A stretch of 40,197 bases of DNA, taken from contig CABRZO010000002.1 of the NCBI GenBank assembly GCA_902475455.1, positions 1-40,197 of the forward strand, in the 5' to 3' direction. The notes below the pieces were generated by a model. The model saw only the letters and a list, made by a program, of their open reading frames with translations, was not told the origin of the DNA and did no database searches. Made by a program: the position numbers and the translations under genes. Below are positions 22,175 to 29,426 of this stretch, one piece after another (positions within the stretch are counted from its first letter, which is position 1; each line of letters begins with the position of its first letter). This DNA is from an uncultured Eubacteriales bacterium. GTDB taxonomy: Bacteria > Bacillota > Clostridia > Oscillospirales > Oscillospiraceae.

Positions 22175-23572
22175 ATGCAGCTGCGCAACACCAAGAACGC
22201 CGAGAGTCGGCAGGTGGACTTTTCCACCGGGGATGTCCGGAAACGGATTCTGGCGGTGGCCTCTCCCATGCTGGTGGCTCAGGTGCTCAATCTGCTCTAT
22301 AATATCGTAGACCGCATCTATATCGGAAAAATCCCCGGGGAGGGCACCCTGGCTCTGGCGGGGCTGGGACTTTGCTTTCCTATTGTCACCCTGGTCACCG
22401 CCTTTGCCAACCTGTTTGGGGTGGGAGGGGCGCCCCTGTGCTCCATCGCCCGAGGGCAGAAGGACAGCGAAGGGGCCCGGAAGATTATGGCCAACGCCTA
22501 CTTCATGCTGCTGCTGTCCGGGGTGGTCATCACCATTGTGGGTGTGGCCTTCCACAAGCCCATTCTGTACCTGTTTGGGGCCAGTGCTGATACCTACCGA
22601 TATGCCTCGGACTATATGACCATCTACCTGCTGGGTACGGTGTTCGTCATGACCTCCCTGGGGCTCAACCCCTACATCAATAGCCAGGGCTTTGCCAAGA
22701 TCGGGATGCTGACGGTGCTGCTGGGGGCGGCAGCCAACATTGTGCTGGACCCCATTCTGATTTACGGCTTTGGGCTGGGGGTCCGGGGGGCCGCCATCGC
22801 CACGGTGATCTCCCAGTGCCTTTCCGCCCTATGGGTACTCCGGTTCCTTACGGGGCCCAAAACGGAGCTGGCCCTGCGGTTTCGGGGATTCCGGCCCGAC
22901 TGGGCCTGTATCCGGCGGATCGCCGCCCTGGGTACCTCCAGTTTTGTCATGTCCTTCACCGACAGCTTGGTCCAGGTGGCGTGCAACGCCACTCTGCGGA
23001 GCTTCGGCGGTGACCTGTACATCAGCGTCATGACCGTCATCAACTCGGTGCGGCAGATCGCCCAGACCCCGGTGATGGCCCTCTCCGACGGCGCCTCCCC
23101 GGTGATCAGCTATAACTACGGTGCCCGGGATGTGCCCCGGGTCCGGAAAGCCATTCGGTTCATGACCCAGCTGGGCTTTGCCTACACCCTGGTGATCTGG
23201 GGGCTGATCTCCCTGTTTCCTAGGCTTTTTATCATGATTTTCAACCATGAGCCCACCCTGGTGGCGGCGGCGGTGCCCTCGCTGCACATTTACTTTTTCG
23301 GGTTTGTCATGATGGCCTTTCAGTTTGCCGGCCAGGGGGTGTTCAAATCCCTCAACAAGGCAAAGCTGGCGGTCTTTTTCTCCCTGCTGCGGAAGGCCAT
23401 CATTGTGGTGCCCCTGACGCTGCTGCTGCCCCACCTGGGGGGATTGGGGGTACACGGAGTTTTCCTGGCGGAGCCTATCTCCAACCTGATCGGAGGCCTG
23501 GCCTGTTACATCACCATGCGCCGCACCGTGATGCCCGAGCTCTCCGCCCTGGAACAATCCACGGGTTCGTGA
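22175..23572 (+). CDS. MATE family efflux transporter (second)
   Basis: A 465-residue MatE exporter with about 12 transmembrane helices. N-terminus FSTGDVRKRILAVASPMLVAQVLNLLYNIVDRIYIGKI, then GVGGAPLCSIARGQKDSEGA and the second repeat from ALGTSSFVMSFTDSLVQVAC with DGASPVISYNYGARDVPRV, typical of the clostridial VmrA/MepA-like branch. It is distinct from the 16027 gene and not a recent duplicate. A TATACT (22119-22124) with a poor TTACCG -35 upstream may be its promoter. The ribosome binding site is weak (AGAGGAGATGACG). It converges with the LysR gene across a shared terminator. Substrate unknown. Confidence 0.92.
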   Translation: MQLRNTKNAESRQVDFSTGDVRKRILAVASPMLVAQVLNLLYNIVDRIYIGKIPGEGTLALAGLGLCFPIVTLVTAFANLFGVGGAPLCSIARGQKDSEGARKIMANAYFMLLLSGVVITIVGVAFHKPILYLFGASADTYRYASDYMTIYLLGTVFVMTSLGLNPYINSQGFAKIGMLTVLLGAAANIVLDPILIYGFGLGVRGAAIATVISQCLSALWVLRFLTGPKTELALRFRGFRPDWACIRRIAALGTSSFVMSFTDSLVQVACNATLRSFGGDLYISVMTVINSVRQIAQTPVMALSDGASPVISYNYGARDVPRVRKAIRFMTQLGFAYTLVIWGLISLFPRLFIMIFNHEPTLVAAAVPSLHIYFFGFVMMAFQFAGQGVFKSLNKAKLAVFFSLLRKAIIVVPLTLLLPHLGGLGVHGVFLAEPISNLIGGLACYITMRRTVMPELSALEQSTGS

Positions 23573-23584
23573 TCTCTAATACAG

Positions 23585-23618
23585 AAAGCCCCCGGCTGTT
23601 GAGACAGCTGGGGGCTTT
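23585..23618. terminator. Bidirectional terminator between MATE and LysR genes
   Basis: 15-bp stem (23585-23599 with 23604-23618) with one G-U pair and loop TGAG; A-rich start and T-rich end serve both strands. Confidence 0.9.
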
Positions 23619-23657
23619 TCTCTGGGATGTCCTAGGTTTGAAAAAGGGAAAAGGGGC

Positions 23658-24545
23658 TCAATGTCCGAAAAAGACAGCGGTATCCTCTGCAAATTGGACC
23701 AAGGCGCTTTTGGGGTTATCCTTGCGCCAGGCCAGCACCACCGGCAGGGGAAGGTCGATGGCCAGACAGCGGAGCATGGAGTTGGTTTTATACCGGCTCC
23801 AGTAGTCCATCAGGGCCACCCCATGGCCCAGCTCCAGATCCAGCGTCAGCTCGTCAGTGTTGGCCAGCAGCCTGGTTTGGATGGTGAAGCCATAGCGCTT
23901 CTCCATGCTTCTCACCTGGCGGCGGATCATCTCGGTGGTCAGCACTTCGTCCGGTACAAACAGAAACTCTTCATTGGCAAAATCCTGGGGCGTCAGGGCG
24001 GCTTTTTGGGCCAGGGGGCTGAGCTTGGAATAGAGAATGATCTGGGGCAGCTCCAGCAGGGGGCGCACCTCCAGCTCCGGGTGATCCCGCAGCACATCTC
24101 CTATGGTGAAGATAATATCCACCCCGCCCCGGCAAAGCTCCTCCAGCAGCGCCCCGGCGGGGCAGATTTTCAGGGAGATGTCCCAGTTGGGGTGGAGGCC
24201 CTTCACATACTCCATATTCTCGTACAGCAGCTTGGAGATGTTCCAGGCCGGGAAGATGGAGTACTGCAGGGAGAGGGAAGTCTGTAAGGAGGCGGCCTGG
24301 TGTTTGCGCTTCAGATCGGCAAACTCCGCCTTACAGCGCAGGCAGAGCCGGTAATATTCCTCCCCCTGGGGGGTCAGCGCCACCGATTTCCCGTTGCGGG
24401 AGAAGAGGGCCACCTCCCACTCCGCCTCCAGTTGCCCGATATAGCGGCTTACCGAGGGCTGGGACAAAAAGAGGGCCTCCGCCGCTTTGGAAAAACTGTG
24501 GTACTGCGCCGCCGCCAGAAAACACCGAATCTGGGTGCTGTTCAT
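23658..24545 (-). CDS. LysR-family transcriptional regulator, divergent from the CoA-transferase
   Basis: A 295-residue LysR-type regulator. The N-terminal winged helix-turn-helix is clear: MNSTQIRCFLAAAQYHSFSK, LFLSQPSVSRYIGQLEAEW, ALFSRNGKSVALTPQGEEYY. The rest is the two-lobed effector-binding domain (VDIIFTIGDVL, EEFLFVPDEVLT, HGVALMDYW). ATG 24545 is preferred to ATG 24554 since GGGGAG abuts the latter. It is divergent from the CoA-transferase gene, and the 193-nt region between them holds a 9-bp palindrome, the usual arrangement for a LysR regulator of its neighbour. The effector is unknown; an acyl-CoA or short organic acid is a guess from context. Confidence 0.9.
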   Translation of the reverse strand: MNSTQIRCFLAAAQYHSFSKAAEALFLSQPSVSRYIGQLEAEWEVALFSRNGKSVALTPQGEEYYRLCLRCKAEFADLKRKHQAASLQTSLSLQYSIFPAWNISKLLYENMEYVKGLHPNWDISLKICPAGALLEELCRGGVDIIFTIGDVLRDHPELEVRPLLELPQIILYSKLSPLAQKAALTPQDFANEEFLFVPDEVLTTEMIRRQVRSMEKRYGFTIQTRLLANTDELTLDLELGHGVALMDYWSRYKTNSMLRCLAIDLPLPVVLAWRKDNPKSALVQFAEDTAVFFGH

Positions 24546-24639
24546 GAACCTCATCTCCCCGGAAACAGAATCTGCCCCTCTATTTTAATGGAGAAGGGGC
24601 TTTTTTTCAACGGAGTTGCCCGGCTGCTATTCAAATTTT

Positions 24640-24663
24640 GATATGGCAGCCCGTTGCCATATC
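24640..24663. promoter_or_regulatory. Palindromic candidate LysR operator
   Basis: GATATGGCA (24640-24648) and its perfect complement TGCCATATC (24655-24663) around a 6-nt centre, containing a T-N11-A core, 10 nt upstream of the CoA-transferase -35 element. A degenerate half-site (TTGGCA) lies in the promoter itself. Position and symmetry fit a LysR activator box; the assignment to the adjacent regulator is inferred. Confidence 0.65.
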
Positions 24664-24673
24664 AGGAATTCTA

Positions 24674-24702
24674 TTGGCATTTCAACGAAAATTTGCTATG
24701 GT
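24674..24702 (+). promoter_or_regulatory. Promoter of the CoA-transferase gene
   Basis: -35 TTGGCA (24674-24679), 17-nt spacer, -10 TATGGT (24697-24702), with the GTG start 37 nt downstream. Immediately downstream of the palindromic operator. Confidence 0.7.
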
Positions 24703-24738
24703 ATTAGCACAGTCAAATGACAGGAAAGAGGAATCGTC

Positions 24739-26034
24739 GTGAATATCTATGAGCAATACAGCAGCAAGCTGGTGCCGGTGGAGGAAGCGGTGCTGTCCAT
24801 CCAATCGGACCAGACCGTGGCCTTCGCCCAGCTGGGCAGCTGCCCCAACGCCATCTGTGAGCATATGCCCCTGCTGAAGGGCCACGCCACCAATGTCCAC
24901 ACCTACCTGCCCGTTACCACCCGGAATTATCCCTTCATGTGTGAGCCGGAGTATGCGGAGACCTTTGACCACACCTGCGGCTTTTTGATGCCCTGCACCA
25001 GAAAGGGATATCAGAACGGTGTGGTCTCCCCCTATCCCAACGACCTGCACAGCGGAATTCCCCGCTGGGTGGAGGCCAACGGGGACGATGTATTCATCAC
25101 TGCCGTGGCCCCCATGGATGAGCATGGCTATTTCTGCATGCCCCTGTGCCTGATTTATGAGCGCTACTTTTTTGAACACGCCAAACGGGTCATTGTGGAG
25201 GTCAACCCCCGGCTGCCTCGGGTCTGGGGTGACACCATGATCCACATCAGCCAAGTGGACATGATCGTGGAGGCGGAGACAGCCATCGAGATGCTGCCTG
25301 AGAGCAACCCCACCGAGAAGGAGCAGATCATCGGCAGCTATGTGGCCAGCCTGGTCCACGACGGGGACACCATCCAGCTGGGCTGGGGCGGCATCCCCGA
25401 CGCGGCGGCCCACGCTCTGCTGACCAAGCACGATCTGGGCATCCATTCGGAGATGCTGTGCAACTCCATGGTGGATCTGGTGGAGGCCGGCGTTATCACC
25501 GGCCGGAAGAAGAACTTCTACCCCGGCATGATCGTGGGCACCTTTGCCGCCGGCAACCAGCGGCTCTATGACATGCTGAACAACAACCCCATGGTGCGGC
25601 TGTTCCGGGGGGACGTGAACAACGACCCCCTGACCGTCTCCCGCAACGACAACTTTGTGGCCATCAACTCCGCCATCAATGTGGACCTGACGGGCCAGAT
25701 CTGCGCTGAGAGCATCGGCTCCCGCCAGTATTCCGGGGCCGGCGGCCAGTTTGATATGTGCTATGGAGCCCTGCACTCCAAGGGAGGTCGCAGCATCATT
25801 GCCCTGCCCGCAACCCAGAAGGGGGGCACCATCTCCACCATCACCGCCCAGCTCACCCAGGGCAGCGCCGTCACCACCAGCCGGAACACCATCGACTATG
25901 TGGTCACGGAATTCGGCATCGCCCCCCTGTCCGGCCGCAACTTCCGCCAGCGGGTGGACAACTTGATCGCCATCGCCCATCCGGATTTTCGCGCCGAACT
26001 GCGGCGCCAGGCCCAGCAGCTGATGCTGTACTAA
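24739..26034 (+). CDS. 4-hydroxybutyrate/butyryl-type CoA-transferase (acetyl-CoA hydrolase/transferase family)
   Basis: A 431-residue class I CoA-transferase moving CoA between acetate and a short acyl acid, as in 4-hydroxybutyrate CoA-transferase (AbfT/Cat2) or butyryl-CoA:acetate transferase. Key segments: IQLGWGGIPDAAAHALL, LGIHSEML with the catalytic Glu238 (the AbfT position), AESIGSRQYSGAGGQFDM, SKGGRSIIALPATQKGG and YVVTEFGIAPLSGRN. It starts with GTG 24739 behind GAAAGAGGA. It stands alone with its own promoter, operator and terminator under a divergent LysR gene, without 4-hydroxybutyrate dehydrogenase or crotonyl genes nearby. Butyrate production is therefore possible but not shown; exact acyl specificity cannot be read by eye. 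Confidence 0.88.
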   Translation: MNIYEQYSSKLVPVEEAVLSIQSDQTVAFAQLGSCPNAICEHMPLLKGHATNVHTYLPVTTRNYPFMCEPEYAETFDHTCGFLMPCTRKGYQNGVVSPYPNDLHSGIPRWVEANGDDVFITAVAPMDEHGYFCMPLCLIYERYFFEHAKRVIVEVNPRLPRVWGDTMIHISQVDMIVEAETAIEMLPESNPTEKEQIIGSYVASLVHDGDTIQLGWGGIPDAAAHALLTKHDLGIHSEMLCNSMVDLVEAGVITGRKKNFYPGMIVGTFAAGNQRLYDMLNNNPMVRLFRGDVNNDPLTVSRNDNFVAINSAINVDLTGQICAESIGSRQYSGAGGQFDMCYGALHSKGGRSIIALPATQKGGTISTITAQLTQGSAVTTSRNTIDYVVTEFGIAPLSGRNFRQRVDNLIAIAHPDFRAELRRQAQQLMLY

Positions 26035-26084
26035 ATCATTTCCCTCCCATTTCTCAATCACTTGGCCTGGAATCCGATGAAAGC

Positions 26085-26123
26085 CTCCGGCCGTTCCTTT
26101 TCGAGGAACGGCCGGAGTTTTTT
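26085..26123. terminator. Intrinsic terminator after the CoA-transferase gene
   Basis: 13-bp perfect stem (26085-26097 with 26105-26117), 7-nt loop, then six Ts (26118-26123). It lies 6 nt from the end of the convergent LysR gene and probably serves both. Confidence 0.93.
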
Positions 26124-26128
26124 GTGCT

Positions 26129-27028
26129 TTATTGTTGGGCTGAGGGCAGTCCTCCCCGCATCAGGGCCTCTAAATAGGACAAGAACAGCCGCAGGGAGGG
26201 GGCTTTGTTTTCGCTGGAATAGACCGCCCCAAAGGAAAGAGGAGCAAACTCCGGCAGAGGGATATAGCGCAGCCTGGGCAACCGGGCTATGGGGAAGTCG
26301 GGCATGACGGCAAAGGCGTAACCCGACTCCACCAGGGTGTAGACGATCTCAAGATTGTCGCAGAACATCATTTGATCCGGGCTCCGGCCGGAGACTACCT
26401 GGCTCTGGACGGCAAACAGGGCAGGGGGATAGATGGAAGGGGGACAGGTGGCAATCCGGCCCCCCTCCCGCAGCTGTTGCAGGGTCAGCGTCTGGTGAGC
26501 GGCCAGGGGATGACTTTCGGCGCAGATGCAGACCAGAGGGCAACAGGCCAACTCCCGGTAGACCGCCTTGGAGGGGGCGGATTCCTGCATGGACAGCAGC
26601 ACCTGTACATCTCCCTCCTCCAGCAGATTGTCCAGGGAGGCGAAGGGCACCAGCCGCAGGGTGGGCAGCAGATTGGGTACTTCGGTCCGCAGCCGAGCCA
26701 GCACCGGGCCCAACAGCCGCAGCTCAATGAAGTTGCGACAGCCGATGCCCAGCCGCTGGGGCAGCGTCTCCTGGCACTCCTTCATCCGGGCCTTGGAAAG
26801 GCCCGTCAGCTTCAGGATGTCCCCCGCGTATTGGGTGAAGAGGTGGCCGGGCTGGGTCAGCCGCACCATTTTACTGGTGCGGTGAAACAGCTTGACACCC
26901 AGTTCGTCTTCCAGGGTGTTGATCTGATGGCTCACCGCCGGTTGGGTGATACGGAGATACTCCGCCGCCCGGGAAAAGTTCAAATAATTCGCAACTGCTA
27001 AGAAACATTCCAGCTGTGTGGTATTCAT
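26129..27028 (-). CDS. LysR-family transcriptional regulator (second)
   Basis: A 299-residue LysR-type regulator starting MNTTQLECFLAVANYLNFSR, with recognition region LRITQPAVSHQINTLEDELG and wing LFHRTSKMVRLTQPG. The effector domain follows (RLGIGCRNFIELRLLGPVLA, VQVLLSMQES, VESGYAFAVMPDF). The frame stays open 32 codons upstream, but that part is AT-rich leader sequence; GGGAGG eight nt before ATG 27028 fixes the start. It is convergent with the CoA-transferase and divergent from the MarR-ABC exporter operon, so it could regulate either side or distant genes; divergence slightly favours the exporter side. No effector can be named. Confidence 0.9.
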   Translation of the reverse strand: MNTTQLECFLAVANYLNFSRAAEYLRITQPAVSHQINTLEDELGVKLFHRTSKMVRLTQPGHLFTQYAGDILKLTGLSKARMKECQETLPQRLGIGCRNFIELRLLGPVLARLRTEVPNLLPTLRLVPFASLDNLLEEGDVQVLLSMQESAPSKAVYRELACCPLVCICAESHPLAAHQTLTLQQLREGGRIATCPPSIYPPALFAVQSQVVSGRSPDQMMFCDNLEIVYTLVESGYAFAVMPDFPIARLPRLRYIPLPEFAPLSFGAVYSSENKAPSLRLFLSYLEALMRGGLPSAQQ

Positions 27029-27113
27029 ACAAAGGGCCTCCCGGAAGCAAGGGTAAATTTGTGATATACATATAAACAATAAAAATTCTTTATAGATGAT
27101 AGCATATTTGAAT

Positions 27114-27142
27114 TTCACATGCAAGTTTGATTGTGTTATAAA
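27114..27142 (+). promoter_or_regulatory. Promoter of the marR-ABC exporter operon
   Basis: TTCACA (27114-27119), 17-nt spacer, TATAAA (27137-27142) within an unusually AT-rich stretch (27050-27180) compared with the GC-rich surroundings. Confidence 0.6.
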
Positions 27143-27200
27143 CAGTAAGGAGCTAAATAGTTTTCATGCTAATCAATTGTCGGAAAGGGGTGATCTGAAG

Positions 27201-27704
27201 ATGAAAGAGGACCGGAAAGCGCTTGTTTTGGATAACCGCCGCATCGGCATCCAGATGGAACTGATGATGGGGCAGGCCATGGCGGAAAAGGGACTTTCCG
27301 CGGCGCAGGGTCACATTTTGCTGTTTATTCTGAGGCATTCCCAGCAGGGCACCTCCCTGACCGAGATCCATCAGGAGTTCGGCTATTCCATGGCCTCCCT
27401 GAGCAGTATCCTCAAGCGGCTGCGGAAGCACGGCTATGTGCGGGTGGAGCCCTGTCTGGAGGATAACCGGCGTAAGATGCTGTTTGCCACGTCCCAGGCG
27501 ATGGAGTTGGAGCGTTTTTTAATTCATACCCTGTCTGACACCTGCGACCGGGCCTATCGGGGGTTTTCCGACGCGGAATTGACGCAGCTGGATATGCTCC
27601 AAAAAAAACTGATACGGAATCTGTGTATGGAAACAGAATCCCAAGCAGAGACCAGGAGGAGTGAATATTGTGAAAAAAGTCCTAAGTCAATTGAAACAGT
27701 ATAA
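27201..27704 (+). CDS. MarR-family transcriptional regulator
   Basis: A 167-residue MarR-type winged helix protein. The core runs GLSAAQGHILLFILRHSQ, TSLTEIHQEFGYSMASLSSI (recognition helix), LKRLRKHGYVRVEPCLEDNRR (wing with the family DxRR-like turn), and C-terminal dimerisation helices. ATG 27201 is chosen because an AAAGGGGTGA lies upstream and the preceding in-frame codons are AT-rich leader. Its 3' end overlaps the first exporter gene by 35 nt, the usual setting for a local repressor of a drug exporter. The inducer is unknown. Confidence 0.9.
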   Translation: MKEDRKALVLDNRRIGIQMELMMGQAMAEKGLSAAQGHILLFILRHSQQGTSLTEIHQEFGYSMASLSSILKRLRKHGYVRVEPCLEDNRRKMLFATSQAMELERFLIHTLSDTCDRAYRGFSDAELTQLDMLQKKLIRNLCMETESQAETRRSEYCEKSPKSIETV

Positions 27705-29409
27705 GCGGGACGCCTATCTGTGCATTGGATTGACCACCCTGGAGGTGATCATGGAAATCCTGTTACCCTTTATCACAGCCCGAATCATTGATCAGGGCCT
27801 GGAGCAGAGTAATTTGCCGGCAGTGTACCGCTACGGCATTGTTATGTTGGTCATGGCCGTTTTAAGTCTGACCTTTGGCGGGCTGGCCGGTATGTTTGCC
27901 GCCCGGGCCTCCTCCGGGTTGTCGGCCAATCTGCGTCAGGCGATCTATGACAACATCCAGACCTTTTCTTTTTCCAACATTGACAAGTTCAGTGTGCCCG
28001 GACTGGTGACCCGGATGACCACTGACATCACCAACGTGCAGAACGCCTTTATGATGGTGATCCGCATTGCGGTCCGGTCTCCCCTGACCCTGGTGTTCAG
28101 CTATGTAATGTGCATCATCATCAGTCCCAGGCTCAGCGCCATGTTCCTGATTGCCGTGGTGTTCCTGGTGCTGGCGGTGGGCGCCATCATGCTTTCCACT
28201 CTGAAAATTTTCGATCAGGTGTTCCGAAAGTATGATGACCTGAACGCCAGCGTCCAGGAAAATGTCTCCGCTATCCGGGTGGTCAAGGCCTTTGTCCGGG
28301 AGGACTATGAGAACAGCAAATTCGCCAAGGCCTCCAAAAACCTCTATAAGCTGTTCGTTAAAGCTGAGGGCCTGCTGGCCTTCAATAACCCGGCCATGAT
28401 GCTGGCGGTGTATTTCTGCATCATCTCCGTGTCCTGGTTCGGTTCCCAGTTTATCTTGGGAGGAAGCATGAGCTCCGGCGATCTGACCAGCCTTTACAGC
28501 TACATCATGTCTCTGCTGATGAGCCTGATGATGCTGTCCATGGTGGTGGTCATGATCTCCATGTCTCTGGCCAGCGTCCACCGGATCAGCGAAGTGCTCA
28601 GTGAGACCCCGGACCTGAAAGAGCCCGAGCATCCGGTGATGGAAGTGGCCGACGGCAGCGTGGACTTTAACCATGTGGATTTCGCCTACAAGCACGGCAG
28701 CGGTAAATACGCCCTGACCGACATTGATCTGCACATCAAATCCGGCGAGACCATTGGCGTCATCGGTGGCACCGGCAGCGGCAAGAGCAGCCTGGTGAAT
28801 CTGATCTGCCGGCTCTACGATGTGGATGACGGCTCCGTCTGTGTGGGCGGTGTGGATGTGAGAAAGTACGATATGGAGGCCCTGCGCAACCAGGTCTCCG
28901 TGGTGCTGCAGAAGAACACCCTGTTCTCCGGTACCATTTTGGATAACCTGCGCTGGGGCAATCCGGAGGCCACCGATGAGGAGTGCATTGAGGCCTGCCG
29001 GGCGGCCTGTGCCGACGAGTTCATCGACCGGATGCCCATGGGCTATGAGACCCGCATCGAGCGGGGCGGCTCCAACGTCTCCGGCGGCCAGAAGCAGCGG
29101 CTTTGCATCGCCCGGGCCCTGCTGAAGAAGCCCAAGGTGCTGATCCTGGACGACTCCACCAGCGCCGTGGATACCGCCACCGACGCTAAGATCCGGGCGG
29201 CCTTTGCCCAGAAAATCCCCGGTACCACCAAGATTATCATTGCCCAGCGAATCTCCAGCGTGGAGAGCGCGGATCGGATCCTGGTGCTGGACAACGGCAG
29301 AATTGATGCCTTTGACACCCATGAAAATCTGATCAAGACCAACGCCATTTACCAAGAGATCTATGAGTCTCAGGTCAAGGGCGGCGGCGACTTTGATCAG
29401 CCCGCGTGA
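27670..29409 (+). CDS. Heterodimeric ABC exporter, degenerate-site subunit
   Basis: A 579-residue half-transporter: six transmembrane helices (about residues 15-310) and a nucleotide-binding domain. Walker A is GGTGSGKSS, signature NVSGGQKQR, but the Walker B tail reads LILDDSTSAVD with Asp where the catalytic Glu should be, and the switch histidine is Gln (IIIAQRISS). This is the hallmark of the non-catalytic subunit of BmrC/D- or TM287/288-type heterodimers. GTG 27670 is preferred over GTG 27661 because AGGAGG (27654-27659) is 10 nt from the former and 1 nt from the latter. Its partner follows 17 nt after the stop. Likely drug or lipid export; substrate unknown. Confidence 0.92.
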   Translation: MKKVLSQLKQYKRDAYLCIGLTTLEVIMEILLPFITARIIDQGLEQSNLPAVYRYGIVMLVMAVLSLTFGGLAGMFAARASSGLSANLRQAIYDNIQTFSFSNIDKFSVPGLVTRMTTDITNVQNAFMMVIRIAVRSPLTLVFSYVMCIIISPRLSAMFLIAVVFLVLAVGAIMLSTLKIFDQVFRKYDDLNASVQENVSAIRVVKAFVREDYENSKFAKASKNLYKLFVKAEGLLAFNNPAMMLAVYFCIISVSWFGSQFILGGSMSSGDLTSLYSYIMSLLMSLMMLSMVVVMISMSLASVHRISEVLSETPDLKEPEHPVMEVADGSVDFNHVDFAYKHGSGKYALTDIDLHIKSGETIGVIGGTGSGKSSLVNLICRLYDVDDGSVCVGGVDVRKYDMEALRNQVSVVLQKNTLFSGTILDNLRWGNPEATDEECIEACRAACADEFIDRMPMGYETRIERGGSNVSGGQKQRLCIARALLKKPKVLILDDSTSAVDTATDAKIRAAFAQKIPGTTKIIIAQRISSVESADRILVLDNGRIDAFDTHENLIKTNAIYQEIYESQVKGGGDFDQPA

Positions 29410-29426
29410 GAGGAGGACAGAATTCT

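Noticed and set aside
16027..23572. Two MATE genes as a recent tandem duplication
   Set aside because: The two proteins share only general family motifs and different N-termini and belong to different MATE branches.
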